Part shown: positions 9,386 to 19,583 of the stretch, one piece after another
Numbering within the stretch: the stretch's first letter is position 1
Layout of the letters: each line of letters opens with the position of its first letter
NCBI GenBank assembly: GCA_028687425.1
Contig: JAQUAD010000002.1
Coordinates: 1 to 64,000, forward strand
Direction of reading: 5' to 3'
Source: Sideroxydans sp.
GTDB taxonomy: Bacteria > Pseudomonadota > Gammaproteobacteria > Burkholderiales > Gallionellaceae
Length of the DNA stretch: 64,000 nucleotides
Translations under genes and position numbers: made by a program
The notes under the pieces: generated by a model
Seen by the model: the letters and a program-made list of their open reading frames with translations, nothing else
Told to the model about the DNA's origin: nothing
Database searches by the model: none

Positions 9386-11173
9386 TTATTGGTGAACGTT
9401 GTCCACGTTCAACTGCAACCAATACTCCAGCAACGCCAGATGCCATAGCTTGCTACCGTTCAATCGCGTGAAGTAAGACTCTGGCGAAGCGAGCAGTTTC
9501 TCCACGTAAGCACGGTTGTACAGCCCGCGTTTCAGACAGGCTTCCGATAGCAATATCTCGCGCATGAATGCCAGGAACTCACCACGCACGTATTTCAATG
9601 CGGGGACGGGGAAGTAGCCTTTGGGGCGGTCGATCACGCTGTCGGGGATGAGGCCACGCGCGATGGCTTTGAGGGGGAACTTGCCGCCTTCTTTCAGTCG
9701 TAGCGAGGGCGGCATCTTTGCTGCCAGTTCGACGAGCTCGTGATCAAGGAAGGGCACGCGCGCTTCCAGTCCCCAGGCCATGCTCTGGTTGTCCATGCGT
9801 TTCACCGGGTCGTCCACTACCAGCGTGCTCACGTCGAAGCGCAACACCTGGTCGAGGAATTCGTCGGCGTGCGGTTTCGCCAATTCTTTGGCGACCAGTT
9901 CGCTGGTGACGTCTTCCGTGCGATAGGCCTTTGTGACTGTCTCCAGATACTCGGCATGGTCGCGGTCGAAGTAGTGGTTGCGGAATTTATCCAGCGCATC
10001 GCCTTCTTCTGCATCCATCTTCGGATACCAGAAGTAGCCGCCGAATACTTCGTCCGCACCTTGGCCTGCCAGCACAACTTTCACGTCTTTCGAGACTTGC
10101 TCTGCCAGCAGGTAGAAGGCGACGTTGTCCTGGCTCACCATGGGCTCGGACATGCTGCGCACGGCTTCCGGCAAACGCTTCAGCACTTCGCTGTTGGGGA
10201 TGTGCATCTTGTGGTGCTGCGTGTTGTAGCGCGCCACGACCTGATCGGAGTATTCGAACTCGTCGCCTTTCTCCGCATCGCCGCCGATGTCTTCGAAGCC
10301 GATGGAGAAGGTGCACAGGTCGGGTACGTGGTCTGCGAGTAGCGCCACAATCAAACTGGAATCCAGACCGCCCGAGAGCAGCACGCCCACCGGCACGTCA
10401 GCGGCGAGGCGATGACGTTCCACCACTTTCTTCAGCACGTGGCGCGTGGCGTTCAGCCAGTCCTGTTCGGTCAGGCCCACATCTGGGCGGGTGGCATCCA
10501 GTTCCCAGTAACGCTTGTGCGACACATCGCCAGTAGCGCTGATGCGCATCCAGCTCGCCTGCGGCAGTTTGCGTATGCCATTGAGCAGGGTGCGTGGCGG
10601 TGGCACCACGGCATGCAGGGTGAGGTGGTGATGCAGGGCGACGGGGTCGATGCTGGTGTCGATGCCGCCGCCTGCCAGCAGCGATTGCGTGCTGGAGGCG
10701 AAGCGCAGCGATGCACCGTCCAGCGCGTAATACAAAGGCTTGATGCCGAATCGGTCGCGTGCCATGAACAGCGTGTGGTCGCGCTGGTCCCAGATGGCGA
10801 AGGCGAACATGCCGTAGAAGTGTTCCACGCAATGCTCGCCCCAAGCGTGGTACGCCTTAAGGATGACCTCGCTGTCGCCGTCGGAGAAGAACTCGTAATC
10901 CATCTCCTGCAATTCGGCGCGCAGTTCTCGGTAGTTATAGATGGTGCCGTTGAACACCAATGTCAGGTGCAACGTCTCGTCCACCATGGGCTGGCGCGAG
11001 CGATCTGACAGGTCGATGATGGAAAGACGCCTGTGGCCGAAGGCGAGCGGGCCGTCGGCATACACGCCGGAGGCATCCGGGCCGCGCTTGATCAGCGCAT
11101 CGGTCATGCGCATCAGTCGGTCGTGGTCGGGAGTTTGTTTGTCGAAGCGTAGTTCGCCGCAGAGGCCGCACAT
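9386..11173 (-). CDS. Asparagine synthase family amidotransferase (possibly NAGGN-type)
   Basis: N-terminal MCGLCGE Ntn glutaminase; RRLSIIDLS; GVLLSGGLDSSLIVALLAD PP-loop. Confidence 0.88.
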   Translation of the reverse strand: MCGLCGELRFDKQTPDHDRLMRMTDALIKRGPDASGVYADGPLAFGHRRLSIIDLSDRSRQPMVDETLHLTLVFNGTIYNYRELRAELQEMDYEFFSDGDSEVILKAYHAWGEHCVEHFYGMFAFAIWDQRDHTLFMARDRFGIKPLYYALDGASLRFASSTQSLLAGGGIDTSIDPVALHHHLTLHAVVPPPRTLLNGIRKLPQASWMRISATGDVSHKRYWELDATRPDVGLTEQDWLNATRHVLKKVVERHRLAADVPVGVLLSGGLDSSLIVALLADHVPDLCTFSIGFEDIGGDAEKGDEFEYSDQVVARYNTQHHKMHIPNSEVLKRLPEAVRSMSEPMVSQDNVAFYLLAEQVSKDVKVVLAGQGADEVFGGYFWYPKMDAEEGDALDKFRNHYFDRDHAEYLETVTKAYRTEDVTSELVAKELAKPHADEFLDQVLRFDVSTLVVDDPVKRMDNQSMAWGLEARVPFLDHELVELAAKMPPSLRLKEGGKFPLKAIARGLIPDSVIDRPKGYFPVPALKYVRGEFLAFMREILLSEACLKRGLYNRAYVEKLLASPESYFTRLNGSKLWHLALLEYWLQLNVDNVHQ

Positions 11174-11185
11174 GGTTATTGGTCT

Positions 11186-12103
11186 TTAGAATTCGATGGA
11201 GGGACGGATGACGAAGGTCAGTGTATCAGCGGTGCCGTTGCGCAAAGTGCCGGCATATTCTTCCGGGCTGGTCCAGATGAAACCGGCGCTGATCACCGGG
11301 ATGAAGCTCTTGCCCGACAGCGGAATTTTCTTGCCGGCGATAAATTCTGTGCGCACCAGCTTGCCGGTATTCTGCAGGAAATGCATGCGGAACTCGGCGG
11401 TGGTGTTGTCCAGCCAGTCCAGGCCGGGGGAATGCAGTTCGGTGTTGCTGCGCGACAGGCCGATGTAATACACATCGTTCACTTCCACATTGCGGTGGTA
11501 TTTCGCGCCGCCGCGAAAACTCCAGGAAAGTTTCTTGTCGATGTAATCGAGCTGGCCCTTGATCTTCCATTCCAGTTCGATCCAGTCGTCATCCACCATG
11601 GTGTTGTTCTTGATGTGCTTCTCGCCTGCACTGACCAGATAGCCGGTGTAGCCGTAGTTGTTACCGATGCGTTTTTCGCCCGGTCGCTTCAGCTTGGCCA
11701 CGTTGCCGAAGAACACCGACACTGCCCAAGGCTCCTGGAAACCGGCGGTCAGCGACTCGATGATGTTGAAGTTGTTGCCTATCGCCGCGCTGTCGTAAAA
11801 ACCGCGGTGGTGAGTCTTCAGGTAGGTGCCCAGTATCGGCATCGGGTAGATGCTGGCCTCCACCGTCATGTAGCGCGGGATGACGGAGTCCTTGATCAGT
11901 TCGCGGTAGATCACTGCTTCGCTGCCGGATTCGATGGTGGGGATGGGTTCGTTGGTGAGCGGGATGTTGTAACCCACGTCGGTGTAATAAGGGTCTATCT
12001 CGTAGACGAACTCGGCATGCGCTGCATCATCCTGAGCCTGCGACGTCCCGCATGCCAGAACGGCGAGGACTGCAAGCAGGAAAGGTCGCATGGAAAGAGG
12101 CAT
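11186..12103 (-). CDS. Conserved secreted/outer-membrane-like protein of unknown function
   Basis: Signal peptide MPLSMRPFLLAVLAVLACGTSQAQ; aromatic C-terminus (RPSIEF); longer ORF-track start rejected. Confidence 0.7.
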   Translation of the reverse strand: MPLSMRPFLLAVLAVLACGTSQAQDDAAHAEFVYEIDPYYTDVGYNIPLTNEPIPTIESGSEAVIYRELIKDSVIPRYMTVEASIYPMPILGTYLKTHHRGFYDSAAIGNNFNIIESLTAGFQEPWAVSVFFGNVAKLKRPGEKRIGNNYGYTGYLVSAGEKHIKNNTMVDDDWIELEWKIKGQLDYIDKKLSWSFRGGAKYHRNVEVNDVYYIGLSRSNTELHSPGLDWLDNTTAEFRMHFLQNTGKLVRTEFIAGKKIPLSGKSFIPVISAGFIWTSPEEYAGTLRNGTADTLTFVIRPSIEF

Positions 12104-12199
12104 GAGCCGGATTCTATAGGCAGAAGCCCCAGCCTCAAAGCATAGCCGACTGTAGTGAAGGGTTTCGGTAGAATGCCCCCTCCACAACAGGAGCACACC

Positions 12200-12661
12200 T
12201 TGAAAAGACTCACCGCAAACAACCTGAACGACCTCGGCCAACTGGCGCAGCAATCGCCGCGTCTGCGCATGAACAGCAACCTGCACAGCGATCTCGCCGA
12301 CCCCATCCAGCGTCTCGCCATCGCCATGGAACCCGGCACCCTGATCATGCCGCACCGCCACCCGCACACCTGGGAAGTGCTGACCGCATTGAAAGGCCGT
12401 TTCACCGTGCTGGTGTTCGACGATGCAGGTTGCGTCACCGAACGCGCCGAACTGGGCGAGGATTGCAGCGTGGTCGAGATTCCCGCCGGCGGCTGGCATG
12501 CCGTGCTGTCGCGCGATGTCGGCGCGGTCATCTTCGAAGTGAAACACGGGCCGTATGCGCCCATCGCCGATGACGATGTGGCGGACTGGGGCAAGGGCCG
12601 CAGTGCCGCCGAGTTGAACAGCTGGTACGCAACGGCGAACGTGGGCGACCGTCTGGCCTAG
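12200..12661 (+). CDS. WbuC-like cupin-fold protein
   Basis: MPHRHPHTWEVLTALKGRFTVLVFDD cupin motif; TTG start with AGGAG upstream. Confidence 0.7.
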   Translation: MKRLTANNLNDLGQLAQQSPRLRMNSNLHSDLADPIQRLAIAMEPGTLIMPHRHPHTWEVLTALKGRFTVLVFDDAGCVTERAELGEDCSVVEIPAGGWHAVLSRDVGAVIFEVKHGPYAPIADDDVADWGKGRSAAELNSWYATANVGDRLA

Positions 12662-12770
12662 TGTCCTCCTTGACGGATGCCGTGCTGCGTACCATGCTGC
12701 AACTGCGTACGTCCGGTACAGAACATCCAGGGGCAGTCGACCGGCTAATGAGCTGACAGGAGGAACGATC

Positions 12771-12932
12771 ATGCTGAGTAAAAGCCATATCCGTCGTCCT
12801 GTTGCAATCGCGCTGATGGTGCTTGGGGCTGCGGTGATGTACAGCGCGCCTTCCAGCTGGAAGGGTGCATTGATACTGGCACTGGGCGTAGCCATCGAAC
12901 TGGTCGGCATCGCCATCAAGCGCAAGGACTGA
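12771..12932 (+). CDS. Small (53 aa) membrane protein
   Basis: MLSKSHIRRPVAIALMVLGAAVMYSAPSSWKGALILALGVAIELVGIAIKRKD; AGGAGG RBS; below ORF-track length cutoff. Confidence 0.7.
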   Translation: MLSKSHIRRPVAIALMVLGAAVMYSAPSSWKGALILALGVAIELVGIAIKRKD

Positions 12933-12970
12933 ACTCCGGTGTGTGCCGAAATCCGCAAGCGGTATGCACC

Positions 12971-13663
12971 ATGACTGAAGCCGCGAATCCGACAGCAGGC
13001 GAGGATTGCTATGTCCCGCTGCGAAACAGGATGATCGAAGAGATTCGCGCCATCGCCCGTGAATCTGCCGTCTACCAGCCTGTGCAACCTTCCGAAAAAG
13101 TGCTGGCCGTCATGACGAACATCCCGCGTCATCGTTTCGTGCCGGACGGCGAGGTATACAACGCCTATGCCAATCGTCCGCTGTCCATCGGTCACGGACA
13201 GACCATCTCGCAACCCTACATCGTCGCCCTGATGAGCGGCCTGCTGGCGCTGGAAGGCCAGCAGCGCGTGCTGGAGATCGGCACAGGCTCGGGCTATCAG
13301 GCCGCCGTGCTGTCCGGCTTGGCCGCCAAGGTCTACAGCATGGAGATCGTCGCGCCGCTCGCCGCTGCGGCTGCGGCTCGTCTGCATGCGCTGGGTTACG
13401 ACAACGTCGAAGTGTGTGCCGGCGATGGCTCGCTGGGCTGGTCGGAACATGCGCCTTACGACGCCATCATCCTCACCGCCGCCGCCGAGCAAGGGCCCCC
13501 CGCCTTGCTGGCTCAGCTCAAACCGGGCGGGCGCATGGTGATCCCGGTCGGCGGCTGGCTGGACGTGCAGCAACTGCTGCTGATCGACAAGGCGCAGGAT
13601 GGCACACTGCAACGCAAGAACATCGAACCGGTGCGCTTCGTGCCGCTCACCGGCGAGGGCTAG
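12971..13663 (+). CDS. pcm: Protein-L-isoaspartate O-methyltransferase
   Basis: VLEIGTGSGYQAAVLSGLA SAM motif; SIGHGQTISQPYIVALM. Confidence 0.93.
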   Translation: MTEAANPTAGEDCYVPLRNRMIEEIRAIARESAVYQPVQPSEKVLAVMTNIPRHRFVPDGEVYNAYANRPLSIGHGQTISQPYIVALMSGLLALEGQQRVLEIGTGSGYQAAVLSGLAAKVYSMEIVAPLAAAAAARLHALGYDNVEVCAGDGSLGWSEHAPYDAIILTAAAEQGPPALLAQLKPGGRMVIPVGGWLDVQQLLLIDKAQDGTLQRKNIEPVRFVPLTGEG

Positions 13664-13802
13664 TCCCTCATCTGCAAGCCGTACACACGCAACAACGATC
13701 CGGGGCCGAAGGCGACGCGCATCGCGGCCATTTTGCTAAACTCACCTCGACGCCGCCGCAGCGGGATACAGTAGCCAAACCACACAGTGCAGGAGTTGAT
13801 GG

Positions 13803-14918
13803 ATGAGAGTCGGCGTACCGAAAGAGATCAAGACCAACGAGAACCGCGTATCGCTGGTGCCGGCCGGTGTCGAGGCGCTGGTCAGCGCCGGACACAGCGT
13901 GCTGGTGGAAACGGGCGCAGGCAAGGGCAGCGGTTTTGAAGACGATGCCTATGTGGCGGCCGGTGCACAGATCGCAGCGGATGCAGATGCCGTATGGGCG
14001 GCCGCCGAACTGATCGTCAAAGTGAAGGAACCGATCGAAGCGGAATGGAAACGCATCCGCCGCGGCCAGGTCATCTTCACCTATTTCCATTTCGCGGCCA
14101 GCGAACGCCTGACCCAGGCGCATCTCGATTCCGGCGCCATCTGCATCGCCTACGAGACGGTGGAGCTGCCGAACCGCGAACTGCCCTTGCTCACGCCGAT
14201 GTCGGAAGTTGCGGGACGTATGGCGGTACAGGAAGGCGCGAAATATCTGGAGAAACTGAACGGGGGGCGCGGCATCCTGCTGGGCGGCGTGCCCGGTGTG
14301 GCTCCGGCCAAAGTGGTGGTGCTCGGTGCCGGCGTGGTCGGCGTGAATGCAGCCAGGATCGCCGCCGGCATGGGCGCCAGCGTGGTCATCCTCGATATCG
14401 ATCTGGAACGGCTGCGCTATCTTAGCGACGTCATGCCGGCCAACGTGCAGATGCTGTTCTCCGACCGTCACCAGTTGCTGGCACAGATCGCCGAGGCCGA
14501 TCTGGTCATCGGCGCGGTGCTGATCCCCGGCGCACTCGCACCGAAACTGATCCGCAGCGAAGACCTCAAGCTGATGCGCGAGGGCGCGGTGATCGTCGAC
14601 GTCGCGGTCGACCAGGGCGGTTGCGTCGAAACCACGCGCCCGACCACGCATGAGCATCCCACCTATGTGGTGAACGGCGTGGTGCACTACGGCGTAGCCA
14701 ACATGCCCGGCGGCGTGCCGGTGACCTCCACACTGGCGCTGACCAACGCCACCCTGCCTTACGTGTCGCAGCTGGCGAACCATGGCTGGCGCGATGCGCT
14801 GAAGCAATCGTCCGCCTTGCTCAACGGCCTGAACATCATCGACGGCAAAGTCACCCATCGCAAAGTCGCCGAAGCCTTCGGCATGCCTTACCACCCCGCA
14901 GAATCCTTGCTTGATTGA
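13803..14918 (+). CDS. ald: Alanine dehydrogenase
   Basis: MRVGVPKEIKTNENRVSLVPAGV; VVVLGAGVVGVNAARIAAGMGASV; NMPGGVPVTST. Confidence 0.95.
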   Translation: MRVGVPKEIKTNENRVSLVPAGVEALVSAGHSVLVETGAGKGSGFEDDAYVAAGAQIAADADAVWAAAELIVKVKEPIEAEWKRIRRGQVIFTYFHFAASERLTQAHLDSGAICIAYETVELPNRELPLLTPMSEVAGRMAVQEGAKYLEKLNGGRGILLGGVPGVAPAKVVVLGAGVVGVNAARIAAGMGASVVILDIDLERLRYLSDVMPANVQMLFSDRHQLLAQIAEADLVIGAVLIPGALAPKLIRSEDLKLMREGAVIVDVAVDQGGCVETTRPTTHEHPTYVVNGVVHYGVANMPGGVPVTSTLALTNATLPYVSQLANHGWRDALKQSSALLNGLNIIDGKVTHRKVAEAFGMPYHPAESLLD

Positions 14919-14925
14919 GAACAAC

Positions 14926-17334
14926 ATGCCCGCACCCAGCCTGACACCCGCCGAACTCCGCCTGTCCATACTGCCCGACACGCTGGGTTTTGCCGACACC
15001 TCGGAACTGCTCGACTACCCCCTGCCATGGATAGGACAGGAGCGTGCCCAGATGGCCGCCGAGTTCGGCTTGCAGATGGAGCAACCGGACTACAACCTGT
15101 TCGTGCTGGGCGAGGTCGGCAGCGGCCGTGCCTCTTTGTTGCAGCGCGCGATGCATACGGCCGCCGCCAATCGTCCGGTGCCGCCCGACCTGTGCTATCT
15201 GCACAACTTCGATGTGCCGGAACGGCCGCTGGCCTTGCGCCTGCCTGCCGGGCAGGGGCGGCAACTGCGCCAGATGATGGCGCAGCTGGTGAAGACGCTG
15301 ATCAAGGAGATCCCGCTGCGCCTGAACGGGCAGGACTTCAAGAGCGAGAGCGAGCGCATCGAGAACGACTACAAGGTGGCGGAAGCCAGGGAATACGCCG
15401 CACTCGACGCTTCCGCCGAGAAGCGCAATTTCACGCTGCACCGCGAGAGCGGACACATGGTGTTCACCTATCGCAATGCCAAGGGGCACACGCTGACCGA
15501 AGAAGAGATGCTGGCACTGCCCAAGGAAAAACGCGCGAAGATCGATCAGGCCGAGCTGGATCTGCGTGTCGAGATCAGCGAATACTTCGACAAGACCCTC
15601 GCCATGGGACGGCTGAAGGACGATGCCATGGCCGCCCTGCGCCGGCAGGTGGTGAAGCCGCTGCTCGATCACGAACTGCAGGAGATACGCGCCGCGCTGA
15701 AAAAGCAGATCAAGGATTCGGTCAAGCTGGGCACCTATCTGGAGCAGGTGTCGCGCGACGTGCTGGACAAGGTGGAACTGTTCAATCCCTTGCCCAGCGA
15801 TGACGACATCCGTCTGGAAACGCTCAACAAGCTGCTGACGCGCTACCGCGTCAATCTGGTGGTGGACAACGACGGCCTCACCGGCGCGCCGGTGATCGTG
15901 GAAGACAACCCCATGCACCGCTCGCTGTTCGGCAGCATCGAATACCAGTCCGAGAACGACGTGCTGATGACCGACTTCTCGCGCATCCGCGCCGGCAGCC
16001 TGCACAAGGCGCACGGCGGCTTCCTCATGCTGCACCTGCGCGACCTGCTGGTGGACGGTCTGGTGTGGGAGAAACTGCGCCGCCTGCTGCGCAGCAGCCG
16101 TCTGCAGATCGAAGAGCCGGGCACGACCTTCACGCCCATCGCCACCGTGTCGCTGGAACCGGAAGCCGTGGACGTGGACATCAAGATCGTGCTCATCGGC
16201 TCGCGCGAACAGTATTACGAACTGCAGGACAACGACCCCGAATTCGCGCGCCACTTCCAGGTCAAGGTGGACTTCGCAGGCAGTTTCTACGCCAGCGCCG
16301 AGACGCGCCACGCCACGGCCATCTTCGTTGCCAACGCCTGCAAGCAGCGTGGCTTGCCGCACTTCACGGCGGCTGCCATGGGGCGCTTGCTGGAAGATGC
16401 GCACCGCGCGGTGGACGACCAGTCGCGGCAGAGCGCGAACTTCGCGCGCATCGAAGCGCTGGTGGTGGAAAGTGCGCTGATGTGTTCCGCGCGTAGCGGC
16501 CGCGTGGTCGAAGCGGCCGATGTCGATGCCGCACTGGCCGCGCGCATCAAGCGCCACGACTATCCCGAACAGCGCATGCACGAAGCCTTCGCCGAGGGCG
16601 ACCTGCTGGTGGATGTGCACGGTGCCAGGGTCGGGCAGATGAACGCGCTGACGCAGATCGATATGGGCGAATTCCGTTTCGGTTTCCCGGTGCGCCTCAC
16701 AGCGCGCACCTACGCCGGCGAGGACGGCCTGCTCAACATCGAACGCGAAGTGGAACTGTCCGGTCCCATCCACGACAAGGGCGTGTTCATCCTGCAGAAC
16801 TATCTGTCCGCGCTGTTCGCGCACAACGCGCCGCTCAACTTCAATGCCTCCATCGTGTTCGAGCAGGAATACAACGGCGTGGAAGGCGATTCCGCCTCCT
16901 GTGCCGAGCTGTACACCTTGCTGTCATCGCTGTCCGGCTTGCCCATCAAGCAGGGCATCGCGGTCACCGGCGCGGTGAACCAGCACGGCGAAGTGCTGCC
17001 GGTGGGCGGACTGAACGAGAAGATCGAGGGTTACTACCGCGTCTGCCTGACGGCGGGACTGGACGGCAGCCAGGGCGTGCTGATCCCGCACCGCAACCGG
17101 CGCCACCTGATGCTGTCGCGTAAGGTGATCGAGGCGGTCGACCAGGGGCTGTTCCACATCTACACGGCGGAGCACGTGAGCGAAGGCATCGAGTTGCTCA
17201 CCGGCATGCCCGCCGGTGTGGCGGACGAACATGGCGAGTATCCGCAAGGCAGTGTGCTGGGCTATGCCCAGCAGACCCTGCTGGCTTACCATCACGCCTG
17301 CCAGGAATCCGGGCACCACAAGAAAGAAGAATAG
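14926..17334 (+). CDS. Lon-like ATP-dependent protease (AAA + C-terminal Lon protease domain)
   Basis: VLGEVGSGRASLLQRAM; VEGDSASCAELYTLLSSLSGLPIKQGIAVTGAVNQHGEVLPVGGLNEKIEGY. Confidence 0.9.
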   Translation: MPAPSLTPAELRLSILPDTLGFADTSELLDYPLPWIGQERAQMAAEFGLQMEQPDYNLFVLGEVGSGRASLLQRAMHTAAANRPVPPDLCYLHNFDVPERPLALRLPAGQGRQLRQMMAQLVKTLIKEIPLRLNGQDFKSESERIENDYKVAEAREYAALDASAEKRNFTLHRESGHMVFTYRNAKGHTLTEEEMLALPKEKRAKIDQAELDLRVEISEYFDKTLAMGRLKDDAMAALRRQVVKPLLDHELQEIRAALKKQIKDSVKLGTYLEQVSRDVLDKVELFNPLPSDDDIRLETLNKLLTRYRVNLVVDNDGLTGAPVIVEDNPMHRSLFGSIEYQSENDVLMTDFSRIRAGSLHKAHGGFLMLHLRDLLVDGLVWEKLRRLLRSSRLQIEEPGTTFTPIATVSLEPEAVDVDIKIVLIGSREQYYELQDNDPEFARHFQVKVDFAGSFYASAETRHATAIFVANACKQRGLPHFTAAAMGRLLEDAHRAVDDQSRQSANFARIEALVVESALMCSARSGRVVEAADVDAALAARIKRHDYPEQRMHEAFAEGDLLVDVHGARVGQMNALTQIDMGEFRFGFPVRLTARTYAGEDGLLNIEREVELSGPIHDKGVFILQNYLSALFAHNAPLNFNASIVFEQEYNGVEGDSASCAELYTLLSSLSGLPIKQGIAVTGAVNQHGEVLPVGGLNEKIEGYYRVCLTAGLDGSQGVLIPHRNRRHLMLSRKVIEAVDQGLFHIYTAEHVSEGIELLTGMPAGVADEHGEYPQGSVLGYAQQTLLAYHHACQESGHHKKEE

Positions 17335-17412
17335 CCGCGCATCTGGCGCGGGCGGCTTTTTGCCACAGGAACGTGGCCACCGGGGGGCGACCTTTGTTCG
17401 CAAGGAGACACG

Positions 17413-18075
17413 ATGCCTTTTTCGCCATTGCGCATGCTGCTGTTCTTTCTGGCGCTGACCTTGCTGGTGGTCGTCGTCCAGTTCGGCCTGATCACCATCG
17501 CCTTCGACAAGCTGGGGCTGTCGGCCGATTCGGCCTATCTGCTGCTGATCACCACACTGGTCGGCAGTCTGCTCAACCTGCCGCTGTTCAGTATCAAGAG
17601 CGACATCGAAGGCACGCCGCGCATCCCGCCGATGCTGGCGCGCATGATGTTCATCAAACTGCCGCCGGTCACCGACCGGATTCTCGTCACCATCAACGTC
17701 GGCGGTGCCGTGGTGCCGCTGGCATTCTCGTTCTACCTGTTCGTGCACAGTCCGCTCAGTTTGGTGCAGATCGCCTTGGCAGTGGCGGTGGTCAGCTTCG
17801 TGGTGTACCGGATCAGCGGTCCCATCCCGGGTATCGGCATCGGCATGCCCACCCTCATCGCGCCGCTGGCCGCGGTCATCATCGCCACCTTGCTGGATCC
17901 GTTGCAGCGTGCGTCGCTGGCCTACATCGGCGGTACGCTGGGGGTGCTGGTCGGGGCCGACCTGTTGCGGCTGGGCGACGTGCGCAAACTGGGCACGCCT
18001 GTGGTGTCCATCGGCGGTGCCGGCACCTTCGACGGCGTGTACATCACCGGCATGCTGGCCGTGCTGCTGGCCTGA
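17413..18075 (+). CDS. DUF1614-like integral membrane protein
   Basis: Multi-TM; SAYLLLITTLVGSLLNLPL; VSIGGAGTFDGVYITGMLAVLLA. Confidence 0.75.
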   Translation: MPFSPLRMLLFFLALTLLVVVVQFGLITIAFDKLGLSADSAYLLLITTLVGSLLNLPLFSIKSDIEGTPRIPPMLARMMFIKLPPVTDRILVTINVGGAVVPLAFSFYLFVHSPLSLVQIALAVAVVSFVVYRISGPIPGIGIGMPTLIAPLAAVIIATLLDPLQRASLAYIGGTLGVLVGADLLRLGDVRKLGTPVVSIGGAGTFDGVYITGMLAVLLA

Positions 18076-18079
18076 ACTT

Positions 18080-18520
18080 CTATTCGGCGCGGATCAGCAA
18101 CACCGGCATCGTGGAAACGCGCACCACGCCTTCCGCCACGCTGCCCAGCAACAGTCGATTGAGTCCGGTACGGCCGTGCGTGCCGATCACGATCAGGTCG
18201 GCCTGCCAGCGTTGTGCTTCATCCTCGATCACGCTGGCGATGCGTTCGCTGCCTGCGTCGCGTATCTCGGTCTCGGCCGTCCTTCCGGCTTGCCGCACCT
18301 GTTCGGCTGCGTCCGCCAGGATATGTTCGCCGGTGGTGCGTGCGGCCTTGTGCAGCTCCTCGTAATCGATGAACTCATAGCCTTCGGTCAGCGTGACGTA
18401 ACTCGGCACCACATGCAGCAGGCGCACTTGCGTGGCGTTGTCGCCCTGTTGCAGCGCTTCCTGCAATGCGCGCTGCGAGGTCGGGCTGCCGTCGACAGGA
18501 ACCAGGATTCGTTGGTACAT
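18080..18520 (-). CDS. Universal stress protein (UspA family)
   Basis: MYQRILVPVDGSPTSQRAL; DLIVIGTHGRTGLNRLLLGSVAEGV. Confidence 0.95.
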   Translation of the reverse strand: MYQRILVPVDGSPTSQRALQEALQQGDNATQVRLLHVVPSYVTLTEGYEFIDYEELHKAARTTGEHILADAAEQVRQAGRTAETEIRDAGSERIASVIEDEAQRWQADLIVIGTHGRTGLNRLLLGSVAEGVVRVSTMPVLLIRAE

Positions 18521-18566
18521 GGCTCACTCCTTTCCCGCACGTCATCCCTGCACGTGCGCAGCGCGC

Positions 18567-19061
18567 TCAACGCGACCAGCTCACCCGCAACAGGTTCTGG
18601 TCAGGGTTGTAGTGATATTCCAGCTCGCCCTGATAGGCATGGTGTAGCGCTTCGCCGATGCCGCGCGCCAGATGCATGTCGGTGGTGGTCACCATGAAAC
18701 CGTCGGCGGTGTCCTCGATGTCCATGACACGCTGCAAGGGGTGGTCGGCTTTTTCCTTGTCTTCATGGTTGCTGATCAGTTGCCTGGTCTCGCTCTCGTG
18801 CGCGGCCAGGAAATCGCCGCTCAGGGCAAGGAAGCCCGCCGGGAATTTGTCGCGTATGCGCTGGCAGGCAGGGCAGAGCGTCTCGTGTGCGCCCGGCGGC
18901 GCTTCTTTCCATTGCCAGCGCCCGTCGTGGAACACGGCGCCGCAATCCGGACAGCGTGCCGGCTCGGCGGGTTTGCCTTTGCTTTGATAGGTGTCGTGTA
19001 CGGCTTCCTGCATGAGTTGATCGCGACGGATGAGTTTGAAACCGGGGGGATGCTTGGACAT
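18567..19061 (-). CDS. BCAM0308-like zinc-ribbon protein
   Basis: Two CxxC pairs (CPDCGAVF, CPACQRIRDKFPAGFL); start at 19061 with AGGAGG upstream. Confidence 0.7.
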   Translation of the reverse strand: MSKHPPGFKLIRRDQLMQEAVHDTYQSKGKPAEPARCPDCGAVFHDGRWQWKEAPPGAHETLCPACQRIRDKFPAGFLALSGDFLAAHESETRQLISNHEDKEKADHPLQRVMDIEDTADGFMVTTTDMHLARGIGEALHHAYQGELEYHYNPDQNLLRVSWSR

Positions 19062-19118
19062 GACGACCTCCTTTGGTGGATGCGGCCGTCGCCTCAAGGG
19101 CAACGGCCGCCGACTGGA

Positions 19119-19568
19119 TCAGGACACCGTGACGTTGATCGATCTGTTCCTGGCCTTCTCTGTCTTGGGCAGGCTGACGTTCAGCATGCCGTCCTTGAAC
19201 TCGGCCTTCACCTTGTTCTCGTCGGCATCGTCGGGCATGCGGAAGCTGCGCACGAAGTTGCCGTATGAACATTCCACGCGGTGGAACTTCTTGTTCTTCT
19301 CTTCCTTCTCCATCTTGCGCTCGCCCTGGATGGTGAGCATGCCGTCCTGTACCGACACCTTGACGTCTTCCTTCTTCACGCCGGGGATCTCGCCCTTGAT
19401 CAGGTACGCATCGTCGGTTTCGCTGATATCCACCGAAGGTGACCAGTCTGCGACTGCCAGCATGTTCTGGTCTGAATCCTCGGTACTGCCGGCGCGTCCG
19501 AAGAGACGGTTGAGCCGGTTGGAAACGTCTTCCAGTTCCTTGAATGGATCCCATTTGATCAGGTTCAT
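19119..19568 (-). CDS. Small heat shock protein, Hsp20/alpha-crystallin family
   Basis: PSVDISETDDAYLIKGEIPGVKKEDVKVSVQDGMLTIQGERK; FKDGMLNVSLPK. Confidence 0.95.
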   Translation of the reverse strand: MNLIKWDPFKELEDVSNRLNRLFGRAGSTEDSDQNMLAVADWSPSVDISETDDAYLIKGEIPGVKKEDVKVSVQDGMLTIQGERKMEKEEKNKKFHRVECSYGNFVRSFRMPDDADENKVKAEFKDGMLNVSLPKTEKARNRSINVTVS

Positions 19569-19583
19569 GATGTTCTCCTTAGG

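Noticed and set aside
12104-13612. N-terminal extension of the 808-aa minus ORF (11186..13612)
   Set aside because: Overlaps the cupin and pcm genes antisense; a good signal-peptide start exists at 12103.
14851-16824. 657-aa minus ORF
   Set aside because: Shadow ORF antisense to the Lon-like protease; His/Gln-rich composition typical of GC-rich antisense frames.
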